From NCBI GenBank assembly GCA_016868395.1, contig VGGW01000006.1, positions 1 through 34,295 of the forward strand: a stretch of 34,295 nt of DNA, given 5' to 3'. The position numbers and the translations under genes are program-made. The notes beneath the pieces were generated by a model, which ran no database searches, was not told where the DNA came from, and saw nothing but the letters and a program-made list of their open reading frames with translations. Of the stretch, positions 1-9,276 are shown in pieces; positions within the stretch are counted from its first letter, which is position 1, and every line of letters starts with the position of its first letter. Source of the stretch: Bacteroidota bacterium (GTDB lineage Bacteria > Bacteroidota > Bacteroidia > Sphingobacteriales > Sphingobacteriaceae).

Positions 1-386
1 TAGGCCAATAAATATAACAAGGCACCGGCAATTCCACCAGCTAGATAGGTAAAAATAAACTGGCGTTTATTTAGAAAATCTAAAAAAATGATTCCCATCC
101 AGTATAGCCAAAGAAGGTTGAAAAGAATATGGAAGAACTCGCGCTGAACGAACATATAACTTATGATGGTCCAGGGTTTGTAAGCAAGGGTTTCCAAATT
201 TGCCGGCATGGCTAACTGCCGGTTGAGCCAGTCGGCGACAGTTGTGCCGGAACCGAATAAAAAACCGATAACTGCGAACAGGCCTAAACCAACAAATACC
301 AGAATATTTAGGCCAATGAATAAAAAAAGTGGATTTCCTGAGCGGAATGCCTTGAAAAATAATTCATTCAATAAATTCTTATTCAT
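1..386 (-). CDS. Rhomboid-family intramembrane protease, C-terminus outside window
   Basis: The minus strand is open from an ATG at 386 to the window edge, giving the first 128 residues of a membrane protein. Hydrophobic segments alternate with short loops, and a HILFN segment in a predicted helix matches the HxxxN element of rhomboid proteases; a GGIAGALLY segment follows. The catalytic GxSG serine and histidine would lie beyond the edge, so activity cannot be judged. The start overlaps the last 8 nt of the upstream rhomboid gene (379-386), which suggests translational coupling in a mutL-rhomboid-rhomboid operon. Rhomboids cleave substrates within the membrane; its substrate is unknown. Confidence 0.8.
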   Translation of the reverse strand, partial: MNKNLLNELFFKAFRSGNPLFLFIGLNILVFVGLGLFAVIGFLFGSGTTVADWLNRQLAMPANLETLAYKPWTIISYMFVQREFFHILFNLLWLYWMGIIFLDFLNKRQFIFTYLAGGIAGALLYLLA

Positions 387-1128
387 AAAAATTAGTGTGG
401 CGTTTAAGATGCCACATTTTTACTAAAATAAAACCAAAAAGGGCTCCTCCCAAATGTGCAAAGTGTGCAACTGAATCGCCCGAGAGTTGTTCAACCCCCA
501 GAAATAGTTCCAATAAGACATAAATTGGAATAATATATTTTGCTTTTACAGGCACAGGAATGAACATAATGAATAGTTCTGCGTTTGGGAAAAGCATTCC
601 AAATGCGATTAATAATCCAAAAATTGCACCTGAAGCTCCAACCATTGGTGTAAGGTAAATACCTAAAAGTGTAGAAGCCTCATCTTTTGAAATCAGGTCG
701 GGATTAAAAGAAATCGTTCTATTCAATGAATCTACCATAAAGGTACCATTGTTTACTGCGCTGCCCGAAATGCTGTAAACTTCAAAACTTTGAACAAGTA
801 ACTGTAGTGCCAGTGCACCCAAACCGGTAATCAGGTAAAAATTGAGAAATCGTTTTGAACCCATAATATATTCAAGAGAAGACCCAAAAGTATACAGGGC
901 GAACATATTGAACAGTATGTGGAATAAGGAGGAATAATCATGCATAAACATGTAAGTAATCACCTGCCAAATTCTGAAATTAGGACTATCAAAATAATGG
1001 ACTCCTAATACCTGAGTCATCATCGGGCCACCGAACATCAAGGTAGCAACATAAAAAATGATGTTGATTATTAAAAGGTTCTTGACAACCGGAGGGATAT
1101 GTGCAAACGGGGACATTCTATCATTCAT
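379..1128 (-). CDS. Rhomboid-family intramembrane serine protease
   Basis: This 249-residue polytopic membrane protein carries the rhomboid signature: HILFN at residues 70-74, GASG with the catalytic Ser166, and HFAHLGG with the catalytic His225. Together these form the Ser-His dyad, so the protein is predicted to be active in the inner membrane. A loop of about 35 residues (roughly 120-155) between early helices is longer than in minimal rhomboids. The ATG at 1128 is used here; a second in-frame ATG at 1116 is equally plausible. The gene begins 17 nt after the mutL stop and overlaps the next rhomboid by 8 nt, so the three genes look co-transcribed. The physiological substrate cannot be inferred. 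Confidence 0.9.
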   Translation of the reverse strand: MNDRMSPFAHIPPVVKNLLIINIIFYVATLMFGGPMMTQVLGVHYFDSPNFRIWQVITYMFMHDYSSLFHILFNMFALYTFGSSLEYIMGSKRFLNFYLITGLGALALQLLVQSFEVYSISGSAVNNGTFMVDSLNRTISFNPDLISKDEASTLLGIYLTPMVGASGAIFGLLIAFGMLFPNAELFIMFIPVPVKAKYIIPIYVLLELFLGVEQLSGDSVAHFAHLGGALFGFILVKMWHLKRHTNFYE

Positions 1129-1145
1129 AGCCTAATATGCTGGAA

Positions 1146-3002
1146 TTATTTTTCAAATCTTAATAAAAGTTCTTCAAGAGTAAAAGTACTGATTACCGGT
1201 TTCCCGCTGAGTGAGGTATTAGGCATTTCACAGGCGAATAATTCGTCTATAAGAAGATTCATCTCATCAACAGAAAGACTCAGTCCGGCCTTGATTGAGG
1301 TATTCCTCGCGAGCGCACGGGCCAGACTATCCCTTTTGTTTATTTTTAACGTGCTTTGGTTATTTTTGAAGCCTTCAATCAATCGTTCTAGGATTTCAAG
1401 CTCACTGATGCTTGTTCCGATGTCAGCAGGAATTCCATCAATAATGAATGTGTTTTTCCCGAATGTTCGAATTTGGAAACCCAGTGCATGAATATCAGGT
1501 AACAGTTCTTTTACCAGCTCAAAATCATTAGTTTTTAGCCTAACGGTTTGGGGGAAAAGACTTTGTTGACAGGCGCCCTGTCGGTTTTCTAAGTGAAGTA
1601 AAAATCGCTCGTATAAAATTCTCTCGTGGGCAGCCTGCTGATCAATAAGCATAAAACCAGACTTGATTTGAGAAATGATAAATCGGTTGTGTAGCTGAAA
1701 AATCTGTTTTCCAATTACTTGTAGCACTTGTTTGTCAATTTCAACTTCCCGATTCACACTGAGCTCCATTCCGCTCTGTCTGGATTTCTCAGGTTCAACT
1801 ATTTCGTACAAAGAGCCCCAATTCTTACTGACACTTTTTCTTTCTTCCCCGGCATTTCGAAGAAATGGTATTTCCCGTTCAGCTCTTCCCTGACTAAAAG
1901 GGTTGAAATCTGGATTAAATGAAATGGAAGGAACAATAATATCTTCATGAGGCTTTGATGTGATCATTTGGCTGAAACCTGTTTCTTGATTAAAATCAAG
2001 AGTCGGACTGATATTGTATTTGCCCAGAGAACGTTTTACGGCAGAACGGATAATAGCATATATGGCCTTCTCATCTTGGTATTTAATCTCGGTTTTGGTC
2101 GGATGAACATTGATGTCAATTTTTGAAGGGTCGATATCAATAAACAAAACGTAAAGCGGGAAGCTATCTGTACTTAAAACCTCTTCATAGGCATTCATTA
2201 CTGCATGATGGAGGTAAGGATCTTTAATAAAGCGATTATTAACAAAAAAGAATTGTTCTCCTCTGGTTTTTTTTGCGTATTCAGGTTTACCAATGTATCC
2301 TTTCAGCACAATGATGGAAGTATCTTCTTCAACAGGCACTAATTTTTGATTGTAGGCATTCCCGAAAAGATGGATAATTCGTTGCTTTAAGCTCCCTTTT
2401 GGTAAATGAAAAATCTCATTACCATCATGATGAAGAGTAAAGAATACTTCCGGATTTGCCAGTGCAACTCGTTGAAATTCATCATTGATATGGCGCATTT
2501 CCACGGGATTACCTTTTAAAAAGTTGCGCCTGGCAGGGGTATTATAAAATAAATTTTTAACACTGATACTGGTTCCGGAAGGGCATGAATCAGGCTCCTG
2601 ACTGATAACCTCTGAGCCTTCTATGCGAATGCAAGTGCCGAGTTCATCTTCATGACGTTGAGTTTTTAATTCAACCTGAGCAATCGCAGCAATGGAGGCC
2701 ATCGCCTCCCCTCGGAAGCCCATAGTTCGAATTGCAAAAAGATCTTCGGCCTTCCTGATTTTGGAAGTGGCGTGCCGCTCAAAACACATTCGAGCATCGG
2801 TAATGCTCATCCCACATCCATTGTCTATTACTTGTATAAGTGATTTTCCGGCATCTCTAACCAAAATCTGAATCTTATCTGCACCTGAATCAATTGAGTT
2901 TTCAATCAGTTCTTTCAATGCAGAAGCCGGTCTCTGAACTACTTCTCCCGCTGCAATTTGGTTGGCAACAGAATCAGGTAAAAGCTGTATTATATCAGAC
3001 AA
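1146..3002 (-). CDS. mutL: DNA mismatch repair protein MutL
   Basis: MutL couples MutS mismatch recognition to strand incision and excision. The GHKL ATPase motifs are all present: the ELIENSIDSGAD glutamate, DNGCGM and GFRGEAM. The C-terminal dimerisation domain has DQQAAHERILYE (residues 454-465), a variant of the endonuclease motif DQHA(X)2E(X)4E with Gln for His. The canonical C-terminal CPHGRP zinc motif is replaced by a FACEMPN segment, which I recall as the usual Bacteroidota form. I chose the TTG at 3002 because it gives the family-typical start MSDIIQLLPDSVANQIAAGE (618 aa). The next upstream ATG, at 3050, would add 16 hydrophobic residues not typical of MutL. First gene of an operon with two rhomboids. 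Confidence 0.93.
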   Translation of the reverse strand: MSDIIQLLPDSVANQIAAGEVVQRPASALKELIENSIDSGADKIQILVRDAGKSLIQVIDNGCGMSITDARMCFERHATSKIRKAEDLFAIRTMGFRGEAMASIAAIAQVELKTQRHEDELGTCIRIEGSEVISQEPDSCPSGTSISVKNLFYNTPARRNFLKGNPVEMRHINDEFQRVALANPEVFFTLHHDGNEIFHLPKGSLKQRIIHLFGNAYNQKLVPVEEDTSIIVLKGYIGKPEYAKKTRGEQFFFVNNRFIKDPYLHHAVMNAYEEVLSTDSFPLYVLFIDIDPSKIDINVHPTKTEIKYQDEKAIYAIIRSAVKRSLGKYNISPTLDFNQETGFSQMITSKPHEDIIVPSISFNPDFNPFSQGRAEREIPFLRNAGEERKSVSKNWGSLYEIVEPEKSRQSGMELSVNREVEIDKQVLQVIGKQIFQLHNRFIISQIKSGFMLIDQQAAHERILYERFLLHLENRQGACQQSLFPQTVRLKTNDFELVKELLPDIHALGFQIRTFGKNTFIIDGIPADIGTSISELEILERLIEGFKNNQSTLKINKRDSLARALARNTSIKAGLSLSVDEMNLLIDELFACEMPNTSLSGKPVISTFTLEELLLRFEK

Positions 3003-3473
3003 AGTTGTATAGTTTATGGTAATAATGAGAATTATATGGCAAATTCTCAACTAAATTAATCGAAAACACCCTCCTTAAAATATGAGAAAGCTTTCAGGCT
3101 TCGAATATTTCAAATTTTCCTATCTCCAAAGATAAGTTGTTTTGGGCTTAGAGAAAGCATTTTAAACACAAAGGGAGATTATCATGATCTTATATCCTGA
3201 ATTTATCAATCCAATAATATTATTCAAGTTAATATCAGCGGTCTGCTTATTAGCAAAAAGACCAAATTATAATTTTTGCCTTGTTTGAAATCGGTTTTAC
3301 CCACTGCATACGGCTAAAGTTGGTTTTAGAATCACCGGTTTTCTTGTTTTCGTAAACGGAGTACAGGGCATCACTTCATTGAATTCATTGTTTTTATTTT
3401 TCAATTCCTGTTCTGATTTTAAATAAATGACAAAAATTTCTGGATTTTGTCCATTTAAAGATTTTGACTTAAA
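3003..3473. other. Intergenic stretch upstream of mutL
   Basis: The 470 bp between the mutL start and element A are AT-rich. Apart from the possible gene remnant at 3297-3473, I see no ORF with family features, no tRNA and no clear terminator. The mutL promoter presumably lies here on the minus strand, but no confident TAnnTTTG box with a matching -33 element was found. Confidence 0.5.
3297..3473 (-). pseudogene. Possible 3' remnant of an unidentified gene abutting element A
   Basis: The minus strand stays open for about 59 codons from the edge of element A (3473) to a TAA at 3297-3299. Its amino-acid usage looks protein-like (segments NPEIFVIYLKSEQEL and VMPCTPFTKTRKPV), and it has no start of its own apart from a late internal Met. 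It could be the tail of a gene cut by the insertion, or chance. No matching upstream half was recognised beyond 4193. Confidence 0.2.
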
Positions 3474-4183
3474 CCGAGTTCGACATGAGGGGCTAAAAAT
3501 ATCCTTTTAATGGATTTCATGACGCTCCGAACTAGTGTGACTTGATTTTTGAAAGTAATATCCGGGTGCTTTCGTTTCGAGCAGTCCTTTACTACGGAAT
3601 ATTTCCGGAAAGAAATTATACCTTATTTTAGATCATCCATAGCCGGAAGATACCTGCTAAACCAAGCAGGTTCTCGATATTTTGAGAATGAAGTTTCGAG
3701 AGGAGATTCGGGTTCAGATTGGAAATAGCGTAGGTTCTCGCTTCGCAATAATGACCACTCATCAGGTCTGGAAAATAGATTGGGGCTCAGATAGAAAACC
3801 AAAGAGGTTCTAGCCTGAGCGAGATTCGATTGTTATCGGATGACAAGGCATAAGGTGGGGTAAGGAGATTCCCTTTGGTCTTACAAAGAATCATTTAGCA
3901 CTTATTGTTATTGTTAAAATGAGGGGGTCGCGGCCGCCTATCTATTGGCCAGTCATGGCATCTTGGCTGACGGTCCATTCCGATGGGAAACAGCACCGGG
4001 TTAAGCAAACCCGGGTTGCAGCCCTATCTTTTTTGCCATCCTGATTCTCATGACAAGGATTCAATTTTCAGCAAAAAAATAGTACAGAACACGGGGCCGG
4101 AATAAGCGAGGAGCAACAAACCCTGCTTTCCAAATACTGAGCAAAATAAGCAGGCTAGGGCAAGATCTATTATCGATCTCAGG
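3474..4183. mobile_element. MITE-like non-coding element, copy A (710 bp)
   Basis: The ends are imperfect inverted repeats: CCGAGTTCGACAT at 3474-3486 and, read on the minus strand, CCTGAGATCGATAA at 4170-4183. Flanks are near-identical 10-bp direct repeats, TTGACTTAAA (3464-3473) and TTAACTTAAA (4184-4193), as expected of a target duplication. Read on the minus strand, the interior aligns with copy B (11819-12273) along its length, with shared blocks at 4021-4135 and 3490-3665. It differs by an extra stretch of roughly 290 bp (about 3666-3958) and several small indels. No reading frame survives across both copies, so it is probably non-coding and moved in trans. A strong hairpin with a 7-bp CCGGGTT stem lies at 3996-4014. 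Confidence 0.6.
3668..3870. repeat. Three imperfect tandem units inside element A
   Basis: The stretch present in copy A but absent from copy B contains AGGTTCTCG-like cores at 3668, 3732 and 3805, spaced 64 and 73 bp apart. The segments between them are related: AGATTCGGGTTCAGAT at 3704 against AGATTGGGGCTCAGAT at 3777. The extra length of copy A may therefore come from internal tandem growth, or B may have lost these units. Confidence 0.4.
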
Positions 4184-4335
4184 TTAACTTAAAATATGCA
4201 AAATATCAATGGCTCATCCTATTGATAAAATTTTGCTTGGAGACCTTTCGAGGTTTTTTAATTCAGTTTTCCAAGGTTATTGATTTAGCATCCTTTATCT
4301 TTACCGATTGAAAGAATCTCTCAACTAAATTCTGT

Positions 4336-5964
4336 ATGATTAGAAACTTCTTTTTTCTGGCCATTTGTATTCTATTTATTTCCTGTAACTCTCAGGAACA
4401 AGCCGATTTGATTGTTCATAATGCGGTGGTCTACACGGTGGATGAGCAATTTTCAGTTGCTGAGGCATTCTCCATCCGGGATGGGAAAATTCTGGAGACC
4501 GGAAGTTTGAAAGCTATTTTGAAGAAGTGTAAAGGGGAATTACTCGATGCCGGTGGCCGGCCCGTATTTCCAGGTTTTATTGACGGGCACTCGCATTTTT
4601 ATGGCTACGGGCAAGGTCTGCAGCAGGTGGATCTTGTGGGTACCAAAAGTTGGGATGAAATTCTTGAGAGGGTATCAAAATTTGCAAAAGAGAATCCCGA
4701 TGGTTGGATCATTGGCAGGGGTTGGGATCAGAACGATTGGGCAAAGCGCGAATTTCCTGATAATTCAATGTTGAATAAGTTGTTTTCTGATCGCCCGCTT
4801 ATACTTACCCGGATTGATGGCCATGCGGCAATCGCAAACAAAGCTGCGCTTGATCTCGCCGGACTTAAACCCGGGCAAAAAGTTAGTGGTGGTGAGGTAG
4901 AAACGATTAATGGAAAGCTTTCAGGTATTTTAATCGATAATGCACAGGGAGCGGTTTATTCTAGAATTCCGGATCAAACTCCAGCTCAGATCGCTGAATC
5001 ACTGATGGATGCTCAAAAGAATTGTTTCGCCGTCGGATTAACTTCGGTCACCGATTGCGGTATCAGCCATAAGCTCATACCAGTCATAACTGAACTTCAT
5101 AAAAAAGATCAATTAAAAATGCGTATTTACGCTATGCTGAGTGATAATGAAGAGAATTTTGATTTTCTTTTTAAACGGGGTGCGCTAAAAACTGAACGAT
5201 TGAATGTTCGGTCTTTCAAGGTTTACATGGATGGGGCTCTGGGTTCTAGAGGAGCATGCCTGTTGAAGCCTTATAGCGACAAGCCGGGCTACTCAGGATT
5301 TCTGCTCAGGGAAAAATCGTATTTTGCTGAGGTAGCTCAAAAAATTGCCAAGGCAGGTTTCCAGATGAATACCCATGCTATTGGTGATTCGGCAAATCGT
5401 GAGATTCTGAACGTTTATGCTAGTGTCTTAAAAGGTAAAAATGATTTACGGTGGAGGATTGAACATGCCCAGGTCGTAGACCAGGGCGATTTTAAATTAT
5501 TTGCTGAAAACAACATCATTCCCTCGGTTCAAAGTACACATGCTACCTCAGACATGTATTGGGCAGGCGATCGTCTGGGTTCTGAAAGGATTAAGGGGGC
5601 TTATGCATTTAAGCAGTTATTGAATCAGAATGGTTGGCTTATTTTAGGTACTGACTTTCCTGTTGAAAATATAAATCCAATCTATACTTTTTATGCCGCT
5701 GTAGTCAGAAAAGATATGAAGGGCTATCCGGTAAACGGTTACCAGATGGAGAATGCGATAAGCAGGGAAGAGGCTTTACGGGGGATGACAATATGGGCGG
5801 CTAGGGGCCAATTTGAAGATAAGGAAAAAGGTAGTCTTGAAGCAGGCAAGTTCGCAGATTTTGTTATCCTCGATCAAGATATTATGGCCGTTGATGCTAA
5901 AGATTTATATAAGGTTCAAGTCTTAAAGACCTATTTAAATGGTCATAATGTTTATGCTAAATAG
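4336..5964 (+). CDS. YtcJ-like amidohydrolase (Amidohydro_3) lipoprotein
   Basis: A 542-residue metal-dependent hydrolase. The N-terminus is a lipoprotein signal (hydrophobic segment ending FISC, Cys17), so it is probably exported and membrane-anchored. Metal-binding motifs are visible: GHSH with His85 and His87 near the end of the first beta segment, NTHAIGDS mid-protein, IEHAQ, and GTDFPVE for the catalytic aspartate. The segment FKVYMDGALGSRGA is typical of the YtcJ/formamide-deformylase branch. The substrate cannot be named from sequence; an N-acyl or formamide-type bond is the family expectation. Its 3' end overlaps the serine hydrolase by 26 nt, indicating an operon. Copy A of the mobile element ends about 150 bp upstream of the start. 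Confidence 0.9.
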   Translation: MIRNFFFLAICILFISCNSQEQADLIVHNAVVYTVDEQFSVAEAFSIRDGKILETGSLKAILKKCKGELLDAGGRPVFPGFIDGHSHFYGYGQGLQQVDLVGTKSWDEILERVSKFAKENPDGWIIGRGWDQNDWAKREFPDNSMLNKLFSDRPLILTRIDGHAAIANKAALDLAGLKPGQKVSGGEVETINGKLSGILIDNAQGAVYSRIPDQTPAQIAESLMDAQKNCFAVGLTSVTDCGISHKLIPVITELHKKDQLKMRIYAMLSDNEENFDFLFKRGALKTERLNVRSFKVYMDGALGSRGACLLKPYSDKPGYSGFLLREKSYFAEVAQKIAKAGFQMNTHAIGDSANREILNVYASVLKGKNDLRWRIEHAQVVDQGDFKLFAENNIIPSVQSTHATSDMYWAGDRLGSERIKGAYAFKQLLNQNGWLILGTDFPVENINPIYTFYAAVVRKDMKGYPVNGYQMENAISREEALRGMTIWAARGQFEDKEKGSLEAGKFADFVILDQDIMAVDAKDLYKVQVLKTYLNGHNVYAK

Positions 5965-7780
5965 ATTCTTGAGGGTCATCACCCTGCAAATTACGATTTG
6001 TTTTTTCAGCGCTTTTATCCGGCTGGCTCAAGCTCAAATGCTCGAAAAAAGCAGTAATACCCCTCTTTTAATGCAATGGAAAGAAGTTGAAAGTTCAACG
6101 GTATTATTAAATAATGATAATGAGCTTGTTCCATTGAAGGATTTGAAGACCTTATCCATTGCCAGTGTCAATATTGGTTCGGCTTATGCTTCTCAATTTG
6201 ATAGTATTTTAAATAAGTATACCAAGGTTCAATGCTTTACTGCAGCATCTTACAATGATGATATGCTTAGTTTCAATGATCTGAACGATGATCTGAAGTT
6301 TTTTAATACCATTGTCGTTCAGCTTACCGATCAAGCTTTAAATGACCCTCGGACTATTCCTTTCTTAATTGATATTCAGTTAAATAAGAATTTAATTGTT
6401 AGTTTAACAGGTGATTTGGCAAGTCTTAGATTGTTGGATCCCCTAAATTCCTCCATTATCTTCTCTGCGAAGAAAACGGCAATATCAGCAAATTTTACTG
6501 CACAATTAATTTTCGGAGGAGTTGCTGCTAATGCCCGTCTAACGGAGGGAGTTTCTTCCAAATATTTTTTAGGTTCCGGTTTTTCAACCCATACTATACG
6601 CTTAAAATATACATTTCCGGAAGCCATAGGAATCAAAAGTGCCTCGCTAAACCGGATTGACGAAATCGTTGAGGAAGCTATTCGTCAGAGAGCTACCCCT
6701 AGTGCTGTAGTTTTGGTTGTGCACGATGGGAATGTAATTTTTAATAAGGCCTATGGTACGCGAACTTATATTGATCGTACTCCAACCCGAATTTCTGATA
6801 TTTATGATTTAGCTTCCGTAACCAAAATTTCAGCTACTACCATGGCAGTCATGCGCTTATATGAAGAGCGGAAAATCAAGCTTGACACCAATCTGGGTGC
6901 TTATATTCCAAGAGCCCGCAACACCAATAAGAAGGATATTCCGGTGCGGGAGGTGATGTTACATCAAGCGGGATTCATTCCATATATTCCTTTCTACAGA
7001 AATTTATCAGCAACCGATTACAGCCCTGATTCTTCCTCGATTTTTCCGGTCAAGGTAGCGGATAATTTTTACCTCCGTAAAGATTATTTCAAGCAAATTA
7101 TGTGGCCTCTTATGTTGAATTCAACACTTTCGAACCAGGGTAAGTATGTTTACAGTGATCTGAGCATGTATTTCATGAAAGATATTGTTGAACGTCAATC
7201 CGGATTGCCCATTGAAAGTTATGTCATGGATCAATTCTATAAGCCGCTCGGCATGATTAGGGCAGGTTTCAATCCGCGTATTCGATTTCCAAAAGAAGAA
7301 ATTATACCAACAGAGGATGATAAGGAATTCAGAAAGACTTTGCTGGAAGGTTATGTTCATGACCAAGGTGCTGCTATGGTTGGGGGAGTTTCGGGGCATG
7401 CCGGACTTTTTTCAAGTGCGAATGATTTGGCAATCCTGTATCAGATGATATTGAACGGGGGGACATATGGTGGAGCGAGATATTTCAAATCTGAAACCGT
7501 GAATTTGTTCACCGCAAAACAATCGGCTGTTAGTCGCCGCGGCTTAGGTTTCGATCGTTATGATGAAGAAAGTACCAGAGGCTATCCGTCTAAGTTGGCC
7601 TCACCCTCAACATTTGGCCATACCGGTTATACGGGAACTTGTGTTTGGGTAGATCCTAAGTATAAACTGGTTTATATTTTTTTATCCAATAGGGTTAACC
7701 CCGGAGTGACCTCCAAACTCATTGATTTAAATATTAGAGGGCGTATTCAGGATGTGATTTATGAAGCAATACAAAAGTAA
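5939..7780 (+). CDS. Serine beta-lactamase-fold hydrolase with residual GH3 C-terminal domain
   Basis: A signal peptide (about residues 1-33) precedes two regions. Residues 50-215 resemble the C-terminal domain of GH3 glycosidases (a TVLLNNDNELVPL opening, then a SIASVNIG strand). Residues 235-613 form a class C/beta-lactamase-fold serine hydrolase with SVTK (Ser293, Lys296), YSD (405-407, in the YxN position) and an HTG triad near the C-terminus. In many Bacteroidota the same pair of domains follows a GH3 beta-N-acetylglucosaminidase catalytic domain in proteins of nearly 1000 residues. That domain is absent here, and the amidohydrolase directly upstream is unrelated to it. The role is probably periplasmic peptidoglycan-peptide or ester hydrolysis. 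Starts at 5948 and 5954 are also possible; all overlap the upstream gene. Confidence 0.85.
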   Translation: MVIMFMLNRFLRVITLQITICFFSAFIRLAQAQMLEKSSNTPLLMQWKEVESSTVLLNNDNELVPLKDLKTLSIASVNIGSAYASQFDSILNKYTKVQCFTAASYNDDMLSFNDLNDDLKFFNTIVVQLTDQALNDPRTIPFLIDIQLNKNLIVSLTGDLASLRLLDPLNSSIIFSAKKTAISANFTAQLIFGGVAANARLTEGVSSKYFLGSGFSTHTIRLKYTFPEAIGIKSASLNRIDEIVEEAIRQRATPSAVVLVVHDGNVIFNKAYGTRTYIDRTPTRISDIYDLASVTKISATTMAVMRLYEERKIKLDTNLGAYIPRARNTNKKDIPVREVMLHQAGFIPYIPFYRNLSATDYSPDSSSIFPVKVADNFYLRKDYFKQIMWPLMLNSTLSNQGKYVYSDLSMYFMKDIVERQSGLPIESYVMDQFYKPLGMIRAGFNPRIRFPKEEIIPTEDDKEFRKTLLEGYVHDQGAAMVGGVSGHAGLFSSANDLAILYQMILNGGTYGGARYFKSETVNLFTAKQSAVSRRGLGFDRYDEESTRGYPSKLASPSTFGHTGYTGTCVWVDPKYKLVYIFLSNRVNPGVTSKLIDLNIRGRIQDVIYEAIQK

Positions 7781-8139
7781 TGAGAAAGTTCATTTAGATG
7801 GCTTTTGATTTGTTACATTGAACTAACAATTATCTCCATTTAAAGAATTTACTTTGTAAGTGGCAACAAAAACTATAAATTTCTCAGAAAAATATTATTA
7901 TCCCAAAAAGAAAAATTAGTTTCAAGAAACCCTCGATAGGTAGTCATGGTGAATATTGTCCTCAATCATCATCTTGAAGTGGAGCATGACCGACGCCGTA
8001 ATTTTATGTAGTAAATTTAATATAAATGAAACAATCAAGTTGTTGCCTATAACCCTTAAGGGGATGTTAACTAAATCTTGAACCTTCAATTGGCCTTGCC
8101 GCCTGAATGGTATTAACCTCATAAAAAATAAAAAAATAG
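7781..8139. other. Intergenic region upstream of bshA
   Basis: These 359 bp carry no ORF with recognisable features. The short minus-strand frame at 7922-8122 has no start context or family motif and was not accepted. No clear terminator follows the serine hydrolase, and no convincing TAnnTTTG box precedes bshA. The 20 nt before the bshA ATG are A-rich, as in other Bacteroidota starts. Confidence 0.4.
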
Positions 8140-9276
8140 ATGAAAATTGGAATTGTTTGTTATCCTACTTTCGGAGGCAGCGGGGTGGTAGCCACCGAAT
8201 TGGGAAAAGGACTAGCTGATAATGGGCACCAGGTTCATTTTATCACCTACAGGCAACCTGCTCGCCTGGATTTTTTCTCTGAAAACCTGTTCTATCATGA
8301 AGTTTCTGTTTCAAACTATCCATTGTTTGATTATCCGCCCTATGAATTAGCCTTGGCCAGTAAACTTGTTGATGTGGTAAGATTTGAGAGACTTGACATA
8401 TTGCATGTGCACTATGCCATTCCTAATGCCTCGGCAGCCTTTATGGCGAAGCAGATTCTGGCAAGTTTTGGTATTCATATACCTGTGGTCACAACCTTGC
8501 ATGGGACGGATATTACCTTGGTAGGTAAAGATCCAACGTATAAGCCGGTTGTAACCTTCTCCATTAACCAGTCGGATGGTGTCACTGCCGTTTCAGAAGA
8601 TTTAAAAGAGGATACTTACAAACATTTTGATGTAGTTAAGGAGATTAAGGTTATTCCAAATTTTATTGATTTGCAGCGTTTTAGTTTAAAGACTAAAGAT
8701 CATTTCAAGTTAGCAATAGCCCCGAATAACGAACGTATTGTAGTACATACATCCAACTTTCGTAAATTAAAAAGGACTCAGGATGTTGTACACATTTTTG
8801 AAAAAATTCAAAAGGAAATTCCTTCAAAATTATTAATGGTTGGTGATGGACCTGAAAGAGTTTATTGTGAGCAATTGTGCCGGGATCTGGAGATTTGTGA
8901 AAATGTGAGATTCCTTGGCAAGCAGGATGCAGTTGAGGAAATATTATCGATCTCTGATCTCTTCATTATGCCTTCTGAATCAGAGAGTTTTGGCTTGGCA
9001 GCTTTGGAGGCCATGGCCTGTAAAGTGCCTGTGATAACTTCAAATGCTGGGGGTTTACCTGAACTCAATATTGATGGAGTAACTGGATTCATGGATAATG
9101 TAGGCGACATAGAGGCAATGGCCAAGCACTCTATCTTTATTTTAAATGATGATAATCGATTGGCTAGCTTCAAGGAAGGAGCATTGAAGCGTGCCAAGCA
9201 ATTTGATTTGAGTCTCATACTTCCGATTTATGAGCAGTATTATTTGGATGTATTGAATCAGGCTGTTTCTAAATAA
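8140..9276 (+). CDS. bshA: N-acetyl-alpha-D-glucosaminyl L-malate synthase BshA
   Basis: A GT4-family, GT-B fold glycosyltransferase of 378 residues that joins UDP-GlcNAc and L-malate, the first step of bacillithiol synthesis. The BshA-specific N-terminus is clear: MKIGIVCYPTFGGSGVVATE, then HFITYRQPARLD, LHVHYAIPNA and TTLHGTDITLVGKDP. The C-terminal donor half has the SESESFGLAALEAMAC segment, whose E-x7-E pattern is typical of GT4 enzymes. Length matches the family. BshB and BshC are not in the window, but YtxJ (16384-16719), a bacillithiol-linked redox protein, supports a working bacillithiol system. It is monocistronic here, convergent with the FKBP gene. Confidence 0.95.
   Translation: MKIGIVCYPTFGGSGVVATELGKGLADNGHQVHFITYRQPARLDFFSENLFYHEVSVSNYPLFDYPPYELALASKLVDVVRFERLDILHVHYAIPNASAAFMAKQILASFGIHIPVVTTLHGTDITLVGKDPTYKPVVTFSINQSDGVTAVSEDLKEDTYKHFDVVKEIKVIPNFIDLQRFSLKTKDHFKLAIAPNNERIVVHTSNFRKLKRTQDVVHIFEKIQKEIPSKLLMVGDGPERVYCEQLCRDLEICENVRFLGKQDAVEEILSISDLFIMPSESESFGLAALEAMACKVPVITSNAGGLPELNIDGVTGFMDNVGDIEAMAKHSIFILNDDNRLASFKEGALKRAKQFDLSLILPIYEQYYLDVLNQAVSK

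Noticed and set aside
3996-4014. tRNA-like or riboswitch structure in the GC-rich part of element A
   Set aside because: Only one hairpin of 7 bp is clear; no tRNA arms or known riboswitch core, and the stem is not kept in copy B.
7922-8122. 66-codon minus-strand frame upstream of bshA
   Set aside because: No recognisable motif, no start context and no partner gene; treated as chance.
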